From assembly GCA_020445945.1 (NCBI GenBank), contig JAGRFQ010000078.1, positions 4,480 through 59,997 of the forward strand: a DNA stretch of 55,518 nt, in the 5' to 3' direction. The translations under genes were made by a program, and so were the position numbers. The stretch comes from Rhodocyclaceae bacterium (GTDB lineage Bacteria > Pseudomonadota > Gammaproteobacteria > Burkholderiales > Rhodocyclaceae). Below, piece after piece: positions 33,749 through 42,031 of the stretch. Below the pieces are notes generated by a model, which ran no database searches, was not told the DNA's origin, and worked only from the letters and a program-made list of their open reading frames with translations. Each line of letters begins with the position of its first letter. Position 1 is the first letter of the stretch.

Positions 33749-34348
33749 TCACCCCCCCAGGGGCATCAGCGGAGCCACCGCATCGACCGCCGGCGCCGGC
33801 GTGCGCGCCACGTTCATGACCCAGCACACGGTCATGAAGTAGCCGATCATCGCCGTCAGCTCGACCACGCCCTGCTCGCCCCACTGCCGGCACGCCTCGG
33901 TGTACATCGCATCGTCGACGCCGTGGCGGGCGATGATCGCGTGGGTGTAGTCGTAGGCCAGCGCGGCTTCGGCGCTCAGCGCGGCCGGCCGCTGACCGGC
34001 GGCCAGCGCATCGATCGATGCCGCCGCCACGCCGGCCTCGACCGCCAGCGGCGCATGCATCGCCCACTCGAACTGGTTGCCGGTATGGCGCGCCACGATG
34101 GCGATGACCCACTCACTGACTTCGCGCGGCAAGACCGAACCGAAACGCAGCGTTTCGCCCACCGCGCCCACCCGCGCCATCAGCGTCGGGCTGCGCAGCA
34201 GCGGAATGAAGGGGCCGATCACCGCCTTGCGCGGACCGTCGATCATTCCCTGCGCCGCCTCGCGCTGCGCATCGGTCATCTCGGCCATATCCAGCATCGG
34301 CAGACGCTCGTCGGCCGGCGCTTCAAACCCCTGCGGAATCGTTTTCAT
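33749..34348 (-). CDS. Carboxymuconolactone decarboxylase (CMD/AhpD-like) family protein
   Basis: This is a 199-residue all-helical protein with GGAGAGGTC before ATG 34348. The CMD region (about 50-150) has LPREVSEWVIAIVARHTGNQFEWAMHAPLA-type segments with the conserved Trp and His. It lacks the CXXC pair of AhpD peroxidase-coupled reductases, so a redox role by that mechanism is unlikely. A C-terminal helix (VVELTAMIGYFMTVCWVMN) is typical of the 4-carboxymuconolactone-decarboxylase-like group. The substrate is unknown, and no protocatechuate genes are nearby. Confidence 0.85.
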   Translation of the reverse strand: MKTIPQGFEAPADERLPMLDMAEMTDAQREAAQGMIDGPRKAVIGPFIPLLRSPTLMARVGAVGETLRFGSVLPREVSEWVIAIVARHTGNQFEWAMHAPLAVEAGVAAASIDALAAGQRPAALSAEAALAYDYTHAIIARHGVDDAMYTEACRQWGEQGVVELTAMIGYFMTVCWVMNVARTPAPAVDAVAPLMPLGG

Positions 34349-34517
34349 GACCTCTCCAATACGTCTGGATCAACACGCCGACACGGCATGCACGGCGCCC
34401 GGTGGACGCAGCCTGCGTGCCCGGCCTCGCCGACAATAACGCGAAGCGCCGCCCGCCTCCAAGCCCGAGGCCGGCCTTTCCGGTACCATCGCTGCATTCA
34501 ATCGAGTGGGAGCCCTC

Positions 34518-35150
34518 ATGTCCGACGATTGCCACCACGCCCCGCCGCCCAAATGCGGCATCGGCATCCCCCGCACGGGGGCATTCGACCCCGCCGCGTT
34601 CGAACGCGCCGTTGGCGATCTGCTGCGTGCCTGCGGCGTTGCCACCGACGGTCCGCACACCGGCCGAACCGTCAGCCGCGTGCGCGAACTGTGGCAGCGC
34701 CGCCTGCTCGGTGGCTACGAGCTCGACCCCGCCGAGGCGCTGGGCGATGGCTTCGACGACCCGCGCAGCGACATGGTGGTGATTCGCGGCATCGCCGTGC
34801 ACGGCGTGTGCCCGCACCACCTGGTACCGTTTCGCGGGGTAGCGCACGTGGCCTATCTGCCGGGCGGCCGGCTGCACGGTTTCGGGCGCATCGCGCGGAT
34901 GGTCGATGCCATCGGCCACCGGTTCACCTATCAGGAGTGGATGACCCGCGACATCGCCAACGCGCTGGTCGAGCACGGCCGCGCGGCCGGTGCGGCCTGC
35001 GTGATCGAGGCCGAGCAACTGTGCCTGCTGCTCGGCGAAGACCGCCGCGGCGACGAGCGCGTCATCACCCAGGCCTTCGCCGGCAGTTTCGAGAACGACG
35101 CCCAACTGCGCAGCGAATTCATGCGTGCGGTGGGTCCCTGCGAGCGCTGA
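34518..35150 (+). CDS. folE: GTP cyclohydrolase I-like protein with a changed active-site histidine
   Basis: This is a 210-residue protein; ATG 34518 follows GGGAG by five bases. The family core is visible: CPHHLVPFRGVAHVAYLP, which carries the first zinc Cys and the His-His pair, then FGRIARMVDAIGHRF and TYQEWMTRDIAN. The later zinc Cys is kept (EAEQLCLLLGEDRRGD). However, the His two residues before it (His179 of E. coli) is Gln, and the usual MRG/ARG segment is altered. In E. coli, changing that His blocks full conversion to dihydroneopterin triphosphate. The protein may therefore be a divergent paralogue with a different product. The symbol reflects family only. Confidence 0.75.
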   Translation: MSDDCHHAPPPKCGIGIPRTGAFDPAAFERAVGDLLRACGVATDGPHTGRTVSRVRELWQRRLLGGYELDPAEALGDGFDDPRSDMVVIRGIAVHGVCPHHLVPFRGVAHVAYLPGGRLHGFGRIARMVDAIGHRFTYQEWMTRDIANALVEHGRAAGAACVIEAEQLCLLLGEDRRGDERVITQAFAGSFENDAQLRSEFMRAVGPCER

Positions 35151-35164
35151 TTTCGCATTCACCG

Positions 35165-36316
35165 ATGGCCCCTTCACGCCGTTTCACCGCACTTGCGCTG
35201 GCCGCCGCTGCGCTGCTCACCGGCTGCCAAAGCACGCCGTATTCGTCGCTGCCCTCGCCCACGCTGCCCGGCCAGCAGCCCCTGCCGCCCGTGGTCGACA
35301 CCCCGCCGCCGGCGCGGCGGGCGATCGAGCTGCTGCCCGCCAACATGGCCGACCGCAGCGGCTGGGCGCAAGACATCGACACCGCCTTCGCGCATCTCGA
35401 CGTGCCGCCCAGCGCCAGCAACCTGTGCGCCGCGATGGCGGTCATCGAGCAGGAATCGAGCTGGCGCGCGGACCCGGTCGTGCCCGGCCTGCCGCGCATC
35501 GTGCGCAAGGAGATCGACACCCGCGCCGCGCGCTACGCAATTCCGCCGCTGCTGGTCAGCGCCGCGCTGCAGACCACCTCGCCGGACGGGCGCAGCTACG
35601 AAAAACGCATCGCCGCACTGCGCACCGAAAAGCAGACCAACACGCTGTTCAACGACATGCTCTCCGAGCTGCCGCTGGGCAAAACCCTGCTCTCGGGCTT
35701 CAACCCGATCCGCACCGGCGGCGCGATGCAGGTCAGCATCGCGTTTGCCGAGCAACACCTCGCCCGCCGGCGCTATCCGTATCCGCGCACCGGCAGCGTC
35801 CGCGACGAAGTGTTCACGCGCCGCGGCGGGCTCTACTTCGGCATCGCCAACCTGCTCGACTACCCGGCCGACTATCCCCACCCGCGCTACCGTTTTGCCG
35901 ACTTCAATGCCGGTCAGTACAGCAGCCGCAATGCCGCTTTTCAGGCCGCGGTTGCGCTGCTGAGCGGGCGCCAACTGGCGCTCGATGGCGACCTGCTGCG
36001 CTACGCCGGTGGCCGCCCGAGCGAGGCGCCGAGCAACACCGAGACCGCGCTACACACGCAGGCCACCACGCTGCACCTGAGCCATCGCCAGATTCGCAGC
36101 GATCTTCTCAAAGAGAAAGACGCCGGTCTGGCCGACAGCCGGCTCTACCAGCGCGTGTTTGCGCTGGCCGACAAGCGCAGCACGCGCGGCGTGCCGCGTC
36201 AGCGCATCCCGGAGATCCTGCTCAAGAGCCCCAAGATCCAGCGCAAGCTCACCACCCGCTGGTTCGCCCAGCGCGTCGAGAGCCGCTACAACACCTGCAT
36301 GGCGCGCGCGCGATGA
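35165..36316 (+). CDS. DUF1615-family lipoprotein
   Basis: This is a 383-residue protein from ATG 35165, 14 bases after the cyclohydrolase stop. A lipoprotein signal ends in ALLTGCQS (Cys about 21). The DUF1615 region starts with LLPANMADRSGWAQDI and includes CAAMAVIEQESSW, which resembles the catalytic Glu region of lysozyme-like transglycosylases, and GFNPIRTGGAMQVSIAFA. A peptidoglycan role is therefore plausible but unproven. Its stop overlaps the start of the HDAC-like gene. Confidence 0.85.
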   Translation: MAPSRRFTALALAAAALLTGCQSTPYSSLPSPTLPGQQPLPPVVDTPPPARRAIELLPANMADRSGWAQDIDTAFAHLDVPPSASNLCAAMAVIEQESSWRADPVVPGLPRIVRKEIDTRAARYAIPPLLVSAALQTTSPDGRSYEKRIAALRTEKQTNTLFNDMLSELPLGKTLLSGFNPIRTGGAMQVSIAFAEQHLARRRYPYPRTGSVRDEVFTRRGGLYFGIANLLDYPADYPHPRYRFADFNAGQYSSRNAAFQAAVALLSGRQLALDGDLLRYAGGRPSEAPSNTETALHTQATTLHLSHRQIRSDLLKEKDAGLADSRLYQRVFALADKRSTRGVPRQRIPEILLKSPKIQRKLTTRWFAQRVESRYNTCMARAR

Positions 36317-37218
36317 AGCTGTTCTACGCCGACCATTTCGTGCTGCCGCTGCCGCCGGGGCACCGCTTCCCGATGGAAAAATACAGCCGCCTGCGCGAGA
36401 CGCTGATGACCAGCGGGGTGTTCGCGCCGGGCGATTTTCAGGTCCCCGCGGCGGCCGACGACACCGCGCTGCTGCGCGCCCATCGCCCGGCCTACCTGCA
36501 GCGCGTGGTGCGCGGCGAGTTGAGCGCGGCCGAGATCCGGCGCATCGGCTTTCCGTGGAGCCCGCAGATGGTCGAGCGCTCGCGCCGCTCCGCCGGCGCC
36601 ACGCTGGCGGCCTGCCGCACCGCGCTGGCGATCGGCTGCGCCGCCAACCTGGCCGGCGGCACGCACCACGCCGGGCGCGATTTCGGCGCCGGCTTCTGCG
36701 TCTTCAACGACGCCGCCGTGGCCGCGCTGGCGATGCGCGCCGAGGGGCTGGCGCGGCGGGTGGCGATTGTCGATTGCGACGTGCACCAGGGTGACGGCAC
36801 CGCCGACATCCTCGGCGCCGACCCCGCCACCTACACCCTGAGCGTGCACGGCGAGAAGAATTTCCCCTTCCGCAAACAGCGCTCGACGTGCGACATCGGC
36901 CTGCCCGACGGCACCGGCGACGCCGCCTACCTGGCGGTGCTGGACGCCGCGCTCGACACGATATTCGACGACTTCAAGCCCGATCTGGTGATCTACCTCG
37001 CCGGCGCCGACCCCTTCGAGGGCGACCGCCTCGGCCGCCTCGCGCTGACCCGCACCGGGCTCGCCGCGCGCGACGAGCGGGTGCTCGGCCGCTGCCGCGC
37101 GGGCGGTGTGCCGGTGGCCATCGCGATGGCCGGCGGTTATGGTCATGACATTGCTGATACCGTGGCGATTCACGCCACCACGCTGCTCACCGCAGCGCAC
37201 CTGTTCCGGAGCCCCTGA
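36313..37218 (+). CDS. Histone deacetylase-family (HDAC-like) amidohydrolase
   Basis: This is a 301-residue enzyme; ATG 36313 overlaps the previous stop (ATGA). It has the catalytic His pair in GGTHHAGRDFGAGFCVFND, zinc ligands Asp and His in DCDVHQGDG, and the third Asp in YLAGADPFEGD. MAGGYGHD is near the C-terminus. All residues needed for a zinc deacetylase are present. Bacterial members act on acetylpolyamines, acetoin-utilisation regulators or other small acyl-amides; the substrate here is unknown. The next gene starts inside its stop codon. Confidence 0.9.
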   Translation: MKLFYADHFVLPLPPGHRFPMEKYSRLRETLMTSGVFAPGDFQVPAAADDTALLRAHRPAYLQRVVRGELSAAEIRRIGFPWSPQMVERSRRSAGATLAACRTALAIGCAANLAGGTHHAGRDFGAGFCVFNDAAVAALAMRAEGLARRVAIVDCDVHQGDGTADILGADPATYTLSVHGEKNFPFRKQRSTCDIGLPDGTGDAAYLAVLDAALDTIFDDFKPDLVIYLAGADPFEGDRLGRLALTRTGLAARDERVLGRCRAGGVPVAIAMAGGYGHDIADTVAIHATTLLTAAHLFRSP

Positions 37219-37958
37219 TGGAAAAAGAAACCCGCATCGCGCTGCTGATCGACGCCGACAACTGCCCTGCCGCCAAGATCGATGTGATCCTCGACGAGCT
37301 GGCCAAGTACGGCGTCACCAACATCCGCCGCGCCTACGGCAACTGGAAGAGCACGGGGCTGAAGAGCTGGGAGGCGGTGCTGCACGACTACGCGATCCAG
37401 CCGGTGCAGCAATTTGCCTACACCAAGGGCAAGAACGCGACCGACAGCGCGATGATCATCGACGCCATGGATTTGCTGTACACGCAAAATCTCGACGGCT
37501 TCTGTCTGGCATCGAGCGATTCGGACTTCACCCCGCTGGTGATGCGCATCCGCGCCAACGGGCTGAAGGTGTTCGGTTTTGGCGAGAAGAAGACGCCGAT
37601 GCCCTTCGTCAATGCGTGCTCGCGCTTTCTGTATCTCGAAAACCTCGGCTCGCCAGCCGAGACCGAGCGCAAGGCCGGCACCGAGACCACGCGCAAAAGC
37701 GCCAAGGAACTCAAAGGCGACACCAAACTGGTGAGCCTGTTGCGCGCCGGCGTCGACGCGGCCGCCGACGACGAAGGCTGGGCCGCGCTGGGCGGGATCG
37801 GCTCTCACATCAGCAATCAGGCCTCGTTCGATCCGCGCAACTATGGCTACCGCAAGCTCAGCGATCTGATCGAGGCGGTCGGGCTGTTCGAGCTCGAGCG
37901 CCGCGGCAATCACATCTATCTGCGCGACAAACGCAACAAGGGCAAATCGGCGGCGTAG
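37218..37958 (+). CDS. NYN-domain (LabA-like) ribonuclease with C-terminal OST-HTH/LOTUS domain
   Basis: This is a 246-residue protein; ATG 37218 overlaps the HDAC stop by one base (TGATG). The NYN/PIN-like domain (about 1-145) has LLIDADNCP, a central KNATDSAMIIDAMDLLY and LASSDSDFTPLVMRI, i.e. the acidic residues expected for metal-dependent RNA cleavage. The C-terminal part (about 165-240) matches OST-HTH/LOTUS RNA-binding domains (FDPRNYGYRKLSDLIEAVG). This is a common bacterial combination, probably an RNA-processing or decay factor. Confidence 0.9.
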   Translation: MEKETRIALLIDADNCPAAKIDVILDELAKYGVTNIRRAYGNWKSTGLKSWEAVLHDYAIQPVQQFAYTKGKNATDSAMIIDAMDLLYTQNLDGFCLASSDSDFTPLVMRIRANGLKVFGFGEKKTPMPFVNACSRFLYLENLGSPAETERKAGTETTRKSAKELKGDTKLVSLLRAGVDAAADDEGWAALGGIGSHISNQASFDPRNYGYRKLSDLIEAVGLFELERRGNHIYLRDKRNKGKSAA

Positions 37959-37970
37959 GCCACCGGCGGC

Positions 37971-40058
37971 TCAGGCGGGGGCGTCGATGTGCACCGACAG
38001 CGGCATCAGCACCTCGACTTCGGCGCCGCCTTCGGCACGGTTGCGCGCCACGATCCGGCCGCCGTGGGCGTGCACGATCTCACGACAGATCGCCAGCCCC
38101 AGGCCGGTCCCGCCCGCGCCGGTTTTGGTGCGGCTGCTCTGCACGAACTTGCCGAAGATGTCGTCGAGTTCCCCCTCGGGAATGCCCGGCCCGTTGTCGC
38201 CGACCACCAGCCGGAACGCCTCGCCGCCGGTGTCGAGCTGCGCATCTTCAAGCGTGACCGCGATGCGCCCGCCCTCGGCGGAGAACTTGCTCGCGTTGCC
38301 GATCAGGTTGTGCAGCACCTGGGCGAAGCGGTCGCCATCGATGCGTGCGGTGCGCATCGTCATGCGGTTGGTGCACACAACGTGCTGCCGCCGGCTGGCG
38401 AGCAGCGCATCGAGCGTGGCCACGATGTCGGCGAGCACCTCATCGACGTTTACCGGCTTGATGTCGAGCGTGGTCTGACCCGATTCGAGCCGCGCCAGAT
38501 TGAGCAGATCATCCACCAGTCGGGTCAGACGCTGACCACTGAGGCGGATACGCTCGAAGTACTGCCCCACGCGCACATCCTCGTCGCCACCGTCGGTACG
38601 TTTCTGCCCCAGCTGCGAGAACGACAGGATCGCATGCAGCGGGGTGCGCAGCTCGTGCGACACATTGGACAGAAACTCGCTCTTCATCCGGTTGGCATGC
38701 TCGGCGACCTCCTTGGCGCGAATCAGGTCGGCGGTCTGCTCGGCAACCAGCTCCGTCAGATGGTCGCGGTGGCGGCGGACTTCTTCCTCGAGCGCCTTGC
38801 GCCCGGTAATGTCGCGGGCCGTGCCACGGTAGCCATTGAAATTGCCGTCGCGGTCGAACACCGGCGTACCACTGACTGCCAGCCAGCACTCGCCTGACGG
38901 CAACTGCATGGCGACCTCGTAATCGCGAAAGATGCGCCGCGCATCCAGATCGGCAAGATGCGCCAGCCAGCGCACGTGCTGGCGCGCGTCCTGTGGGGGG
39001 AAATCGTGCGGGCGGCGGTCGACCAGATAGCCCAACACCGGGTTCTCGCGCTCCTGCTCCACCGCCGCGAAGCGCAGCGATGCATCGGTCGCCCAGAACC
39101 AGTCCGAGGCCACCGAGGAGTAATCGCGAAAGCGCTGCTCGCTTTCGCGCAGCTCGATCTCGCGCTCGCGCAAGCGGGTCACGTTCGACGCCACGATCAC
39201 CACCCCGTCCATCTTGCCCGAACCATCGTAGAGCGCTGCGCCGTGCACCAGAAACGCCCGCTCGACACCGTTGTTCGGCCCGGCGGACCCGTCGAGCGCG
39301 AGCTCCACCGCCAGATGCCCCTGGCTGGCGATGGCCTGAAACAGCACCAGCCCGCTGTCGGTCGCGGCACCGTTGGCCAGCGTCTGACAGTCGCGCGACG
39401 ACAGCAGCACATCCCCCGGCTGCCCCACCAGCGCCCCCTCGCTACATCCGAACGCCTGGCTGGCCGCGGTATTGACCTGGGCAATGCGCCCGAACCGGTC
39501 AAGCACGATCAGCGGATTGTCCATGGTGTCCATCACCCGGCGCACGAAGCTGGTCAGGCGGTCCTGCTCGCGATTGCGTTCTTCCAGCGCGCGCGACTGC
39601 ACCGACAAGGCCTCGATCACTTCGTCCATGCCGCGCGACACGTCGATCACCTGCGCCTCGAGCGCGTGGTTGGCGTCGCGCAAGGCATTGATTTCATCTT
39701 CGAGCACCGCACGCTCGGCGGCCACCGCTTCGGTGGCATCGCTGGCAGGCGGAACGAGCAGGTAAAAGCGACCACGCACGCGCACCACCTCGAAAGCCAG
39801 CGGGCTGCGCCCGACGCCGCAGGGCACTTCGCACTGGCGCTCGCCATCGGCGTCGAGATGGCAGGCGAAGGTGCGCCAGCCGTCGTGCGGGCAGGCGATC
39901 AGCTCGGCACGAAACACATCCTCCACCGCTTCGATGTTGACTGTGTGCAGCGCCTGCGCCCCCGGCAGCGCGGCCTGCCCGCACCACCGCCCGGCGCCGC
40001 CGGCGATCGCGCACACGCGGTCGATCGGGACAAGAATGTGGTGGGCGTGGTCAAACAC
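37971..40058 (-). CDS. Soluble PAS-domain histidine kinase linked to the hydrogenase genes
   Basis: This is a 695-residue kinase. The start is GTG 40058, overlapping the protease stop by eight bases. It has no signal peptide or membrane segment. The order is an N-terminal unknown domain (1-105), a coiled coil (about 108-170), PAS (about 172-295), PAS with PAC (about 305-425), HisKA with phospho-acceptor His468 (NVSHELRTPLHAI), and HATPase_c with NLIGNASKF, DNGPGIPE and GTGLGLAI. The receiver partner is not in the window. Soluble PAS kinases (HoxJ, HupT) receive the H2 signal from regulatory hydrogenases, and operon position points the same way. This fits a HoxJ-like role, with the caveat that the hydrogenase has a maturation protease. 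Confidence 0.88.
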   Translation of the reverse strand: MFDHAHHILVPIDRVCAIAGGAGRWCGQAALPGAQALHTVNIEAVEDVFRAELIACPHDGWRTFACHLDADGERQCEVPCGVGRSPLAFEVVRVRGRFYLLVPPASDATEAVAAERAVLEDEINALRDANHALEAQVIDVSRGMDEVIEALSVQSRALEERNREQDRLTSFVRRVMDTMDNPLIVLDRFGRIAQVNTAASQAFGCSEGALVGQPGDVLLSSRDCQTLANGAATDSGLVLFQAIASQGHLAVELALDGSAGPNNGVERAFLVHGAALYDGSGKMDGVVIVASNVTRLREREIELRESEQRFRDYSSVASDWFWATDASLRFAAVEQERENPVLGYLVDRRPHDFPPQDARQHVRWLAHLADLDARRIFRDYEVAMQLPSGECWLAVSGTPVFDRDGNFNGYRGTARDITGRKALEEEVRRHRDHLTELVAEQTADLIRAKEVAEHANRMKSEFLSNVSHELRTPLHAILSFSQLGQKRTDGGDEDVRVGQYFERIRLSGQRLTRLVDDLLNLARLESGQTTLDIKPVNVDEVLADIVATLDALLASRRQHVVCTNRMTMRTARIDGDRFAQVLHNLIGNASKFSAEGGRIAVTLEDAQLDTGGEAFRLVVGDNGPGIPEGELDDIFGKFVQSSRTKTGAGGTGLGLAICREIVHAHGGRIVARNRAEGGAEVEVLMPLSVHIDAPA

Positions 40059-40509
40059 CCTGCGCCACCTCGAGCGCCAGGCGGCAGGCCTGCGGCACCG
40101 CGGCCGCCACCGGAGGGCTCAGGCCGGGCGTAAAGCTGGCGAAACCTTCAGCCTCGATACCGACCACCGCGATCGCCGGCATCGGCGCTAGCATCAGCGG
40201 CAAGGTGGCCAGAAAATCGCCCAACGCCGCGGCATGGCCGGCGCCCGCGGTCTCGGCCGCAATCTGCCCGGCAGCGAGGCAGTGCACCGAGCCGGCGGCG
40301 CCGAAGCCGCACACTGCGTCGACCACCACCACGCGCGCGCAGTCCTCGAAGCACGCCACCGCTGCCGGCCCGACAAAGGGCGCACGCATCAGGCGCACGC
40401 CGGGAGGCAGCCGCGCGCTGTCGAGCGCCGCCCATACCGCGCCGCCCACGCCGTCATCACCGTGCAGATCGTTGCCAACGCACACGATGTTGACCCGTTC
40501 AGATGCCAT
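40051..40509 (-). CDS. Hydrogenase maturation protease (HyaD/HupW type)
   Basis: This is a 152-residue protein from ATG 40509, which overlaps the end of the large-subunit gene by 11 bases. The N-terminus has the family motif VCVGNDLHGDDGVGGAVW with the Glu/Asp-type Ni-binding position, then VVVVDAVCGFG. These endopeptidases remove the C-terminal extension of the large subunit after Ni insertion. A matching short extension is present on the adjacent large subunit. Its stop overlaps the kinase start. Confidence 0.88.
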   Translation of the reverse strand: MASERVNIVCVGNDLHGDDGVGGAVWAALDSARLPPGVRLMRAPFVGPAAVACFEDCARVVVVDAVCGFGAAGSVHCLAAGQIAAETAGAGHAAALGDFLATLPLMLAPMPAIAVVGIEAEGFASFTPGLSPPVAAAVPQACRLALEVAQGV

Positions 40510-42028
40510 AGCGCACCCGTTTTCCGGAGCCGGCAAAATGCACCGTGCACACCAGACACGGGTCGTGCGAACGCACGATGTGACCGAGTTCGAGCGGGTC
40601 GTCCGGGTCGGCCAAGGTGAGGCCGATGACGCTCTGCTCCCAGTGCCCGTGGCGCCCGGCGGTGTCCTTGGGCGAGGCATTCCACGCCGTCGGGGTAACC
40701 ATCTGGTAGCGGCTGATCTTGCCCTCGTCGAGCTGGATCCAGTGGCCCAGCGTGCCGCGCGCGGCCTGCACCATGCCGTAGCCCTGGCCGGATTGCAGCG
40801 CCGATTCGTCGGGCACGATCACGTGCGGCTGGGTGTGGCAGTCGGCGAGCTGGGCGAGGTGGTGCTTCATCCAGTGCAGGGTGTGTGCGCAGCGTCGCAG
40901 CCGCGCAAACTGGCGCAGCCAGCAGCTGCCGCCCTCCTCGGCGAGCAGGTCGCGCAGCATCGCGTCGCCGCCGACCAGCAGCTCCGCGAACGGCCCCGTC
41001 TCGACCACCCGGCCATCGTAGCGCGGCGCCTTGGCCCAGGTGTAGCGGTCGTCGCCGGGGCGATAGTCGGGCACGGTCTCACCGTCGTAGGGGTGGCGTC
41101 CGCCGTCGTAGGGGCGGAACCAGGCGTAGCGCACTTCTTCGGTTATCCGGGCATGGTCGAAGGCTTCGAGCTGGCCGCTGGCGCCGTCGTACAGCCCGCC
41201 GGGCACAAAGGTGCTGCGGCCGGACGATTCGCCGTCCGACGGGGCGTGATGCACGCCGCCACTGATGAACGCGTTCACCCCGCCGCCGATGGTGTGCAGG
41301 CCCACCGAGCGCGCCATGCGGCTCATCAGCCCCAGCGCCGAGGCACCGCCATCGGGCGTCTCCAGCCAGTTCAAACAGCCCGCCGCCGAGTCCAGCGCCA
41401 GCCAGGCGTGCATGTCGCCGCCGATCACCACGTCCTCGAACCACTCGATGGCCGCGTCGACCATGCCCTCGCATTCGACAAGATCGCGCGAATTGGCCGG
41501 CCGCGTGACGCCGCCCGGCACCATGTAGGACGAGTGCGGCCACTGCCCGCCAAACAAGGCCACGATGCCCAGAATCTTGCGCGAGGCGTCGAGCGCGGAG
41601 CGCACCACCTTGCCTGCCAACGGCTTGAAGGCGCGATCGATATCGGCGGCCAGCGGGTGGTCGGCATAGCGCGGGTGAAGCAGGTCGGGAGCGAAGAACA
41701 GGAAGGTCTGGCGGATGTCGCTCTGCACGTTTTCCGCCATCAGGCACAGGTTGCGGATCAGGGTGGCGTGCGCCGGCACGCGAAATCCGCCGGCATCTTC
41801 GAGCGCCAGCACGGCCGAGTACAGATGCGCGGTGCCGCAGATGCCGCACACCCGCGGGGTGATCACCAGCCCGTCTTTCGGCGCGCGACCGATCATCAGT
41901 TGTTCGAAGCCGCGGTACAGCGTGCCGATGCAGCGCGCATCGACGATCGTCGCGCCCTCCAGATCGACCTCAAAGCTCAGATCGCCTTCGACCCGGTTGA
42001 GGTCGATGTCCAAGGTTCGGCGGACCAT
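40499..42028 (-). CDS. [NiFe]-hydrogenase large subunit, group 2-like
   Basis: This is a 509-residue catalytic subunit. Ni-Fe ligands are in RVCGICGTAH (about residue 58) and DPCLVCTVH near the C-terminus. After that His there is a 12-residue tail, FAGSGKRVRYGI, which the adjacent protease would remove. The N-terminal RVEGDLSFEV (Asp instead of His) matches group 2 enzymes (cyanobacterial HupL and relatives) better than group 1. It has no signal peptide. It begins three bases after the small-subunit stop. It oxidises H2 in the cytoplasm, either for energy or, given the kinase, for sensing. Confidence 0.93.
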   Translation of the reverse strand: MVRRTLDIDLNRVEGDLSFEVDLEGATIVDARCIGTLYRGFEQLMIGRAPKDGLVITPRVCGICGTAHLYSAVLALEDAGGFRVPAHATLIRNLCLMAENVQSDIRQTFLFFAPDLLHPRYADHPLAADIDRAFKPLAGKVVRSALDASRKILGIVALFGGQWPHSSYMVPGGVTRPANSRDLVECEGMVDAAIEWFEDVVIGGDMHAWLALDSAAGCLNWLETPDGGASALGLMSRMARSVGLHTIGGGVNAFISGGVHHAPSDGESSGRSTFVPGGLYDGASGQLEAFDHARITEEVRYAWFRPYDGGRHPYDGETVPDYRPGDDRYTWAKAPRYDGRVVETGPFAELLVGGDAMLRDLLAEEGGSCWLRQFARLRRCAHTLHWMKHHLAQLADCHTQPHVIVPDESALQSGQGYGMVQAARGTLGHWIQLDEGKISRYQMVTPTAWNASPKDTAGRHGHWEQSVIGLTLADPDDPLELGHIVRSHDPCLVCTVHFAGSGKRVRYGI

Positions 42029-42031
42029 GGC

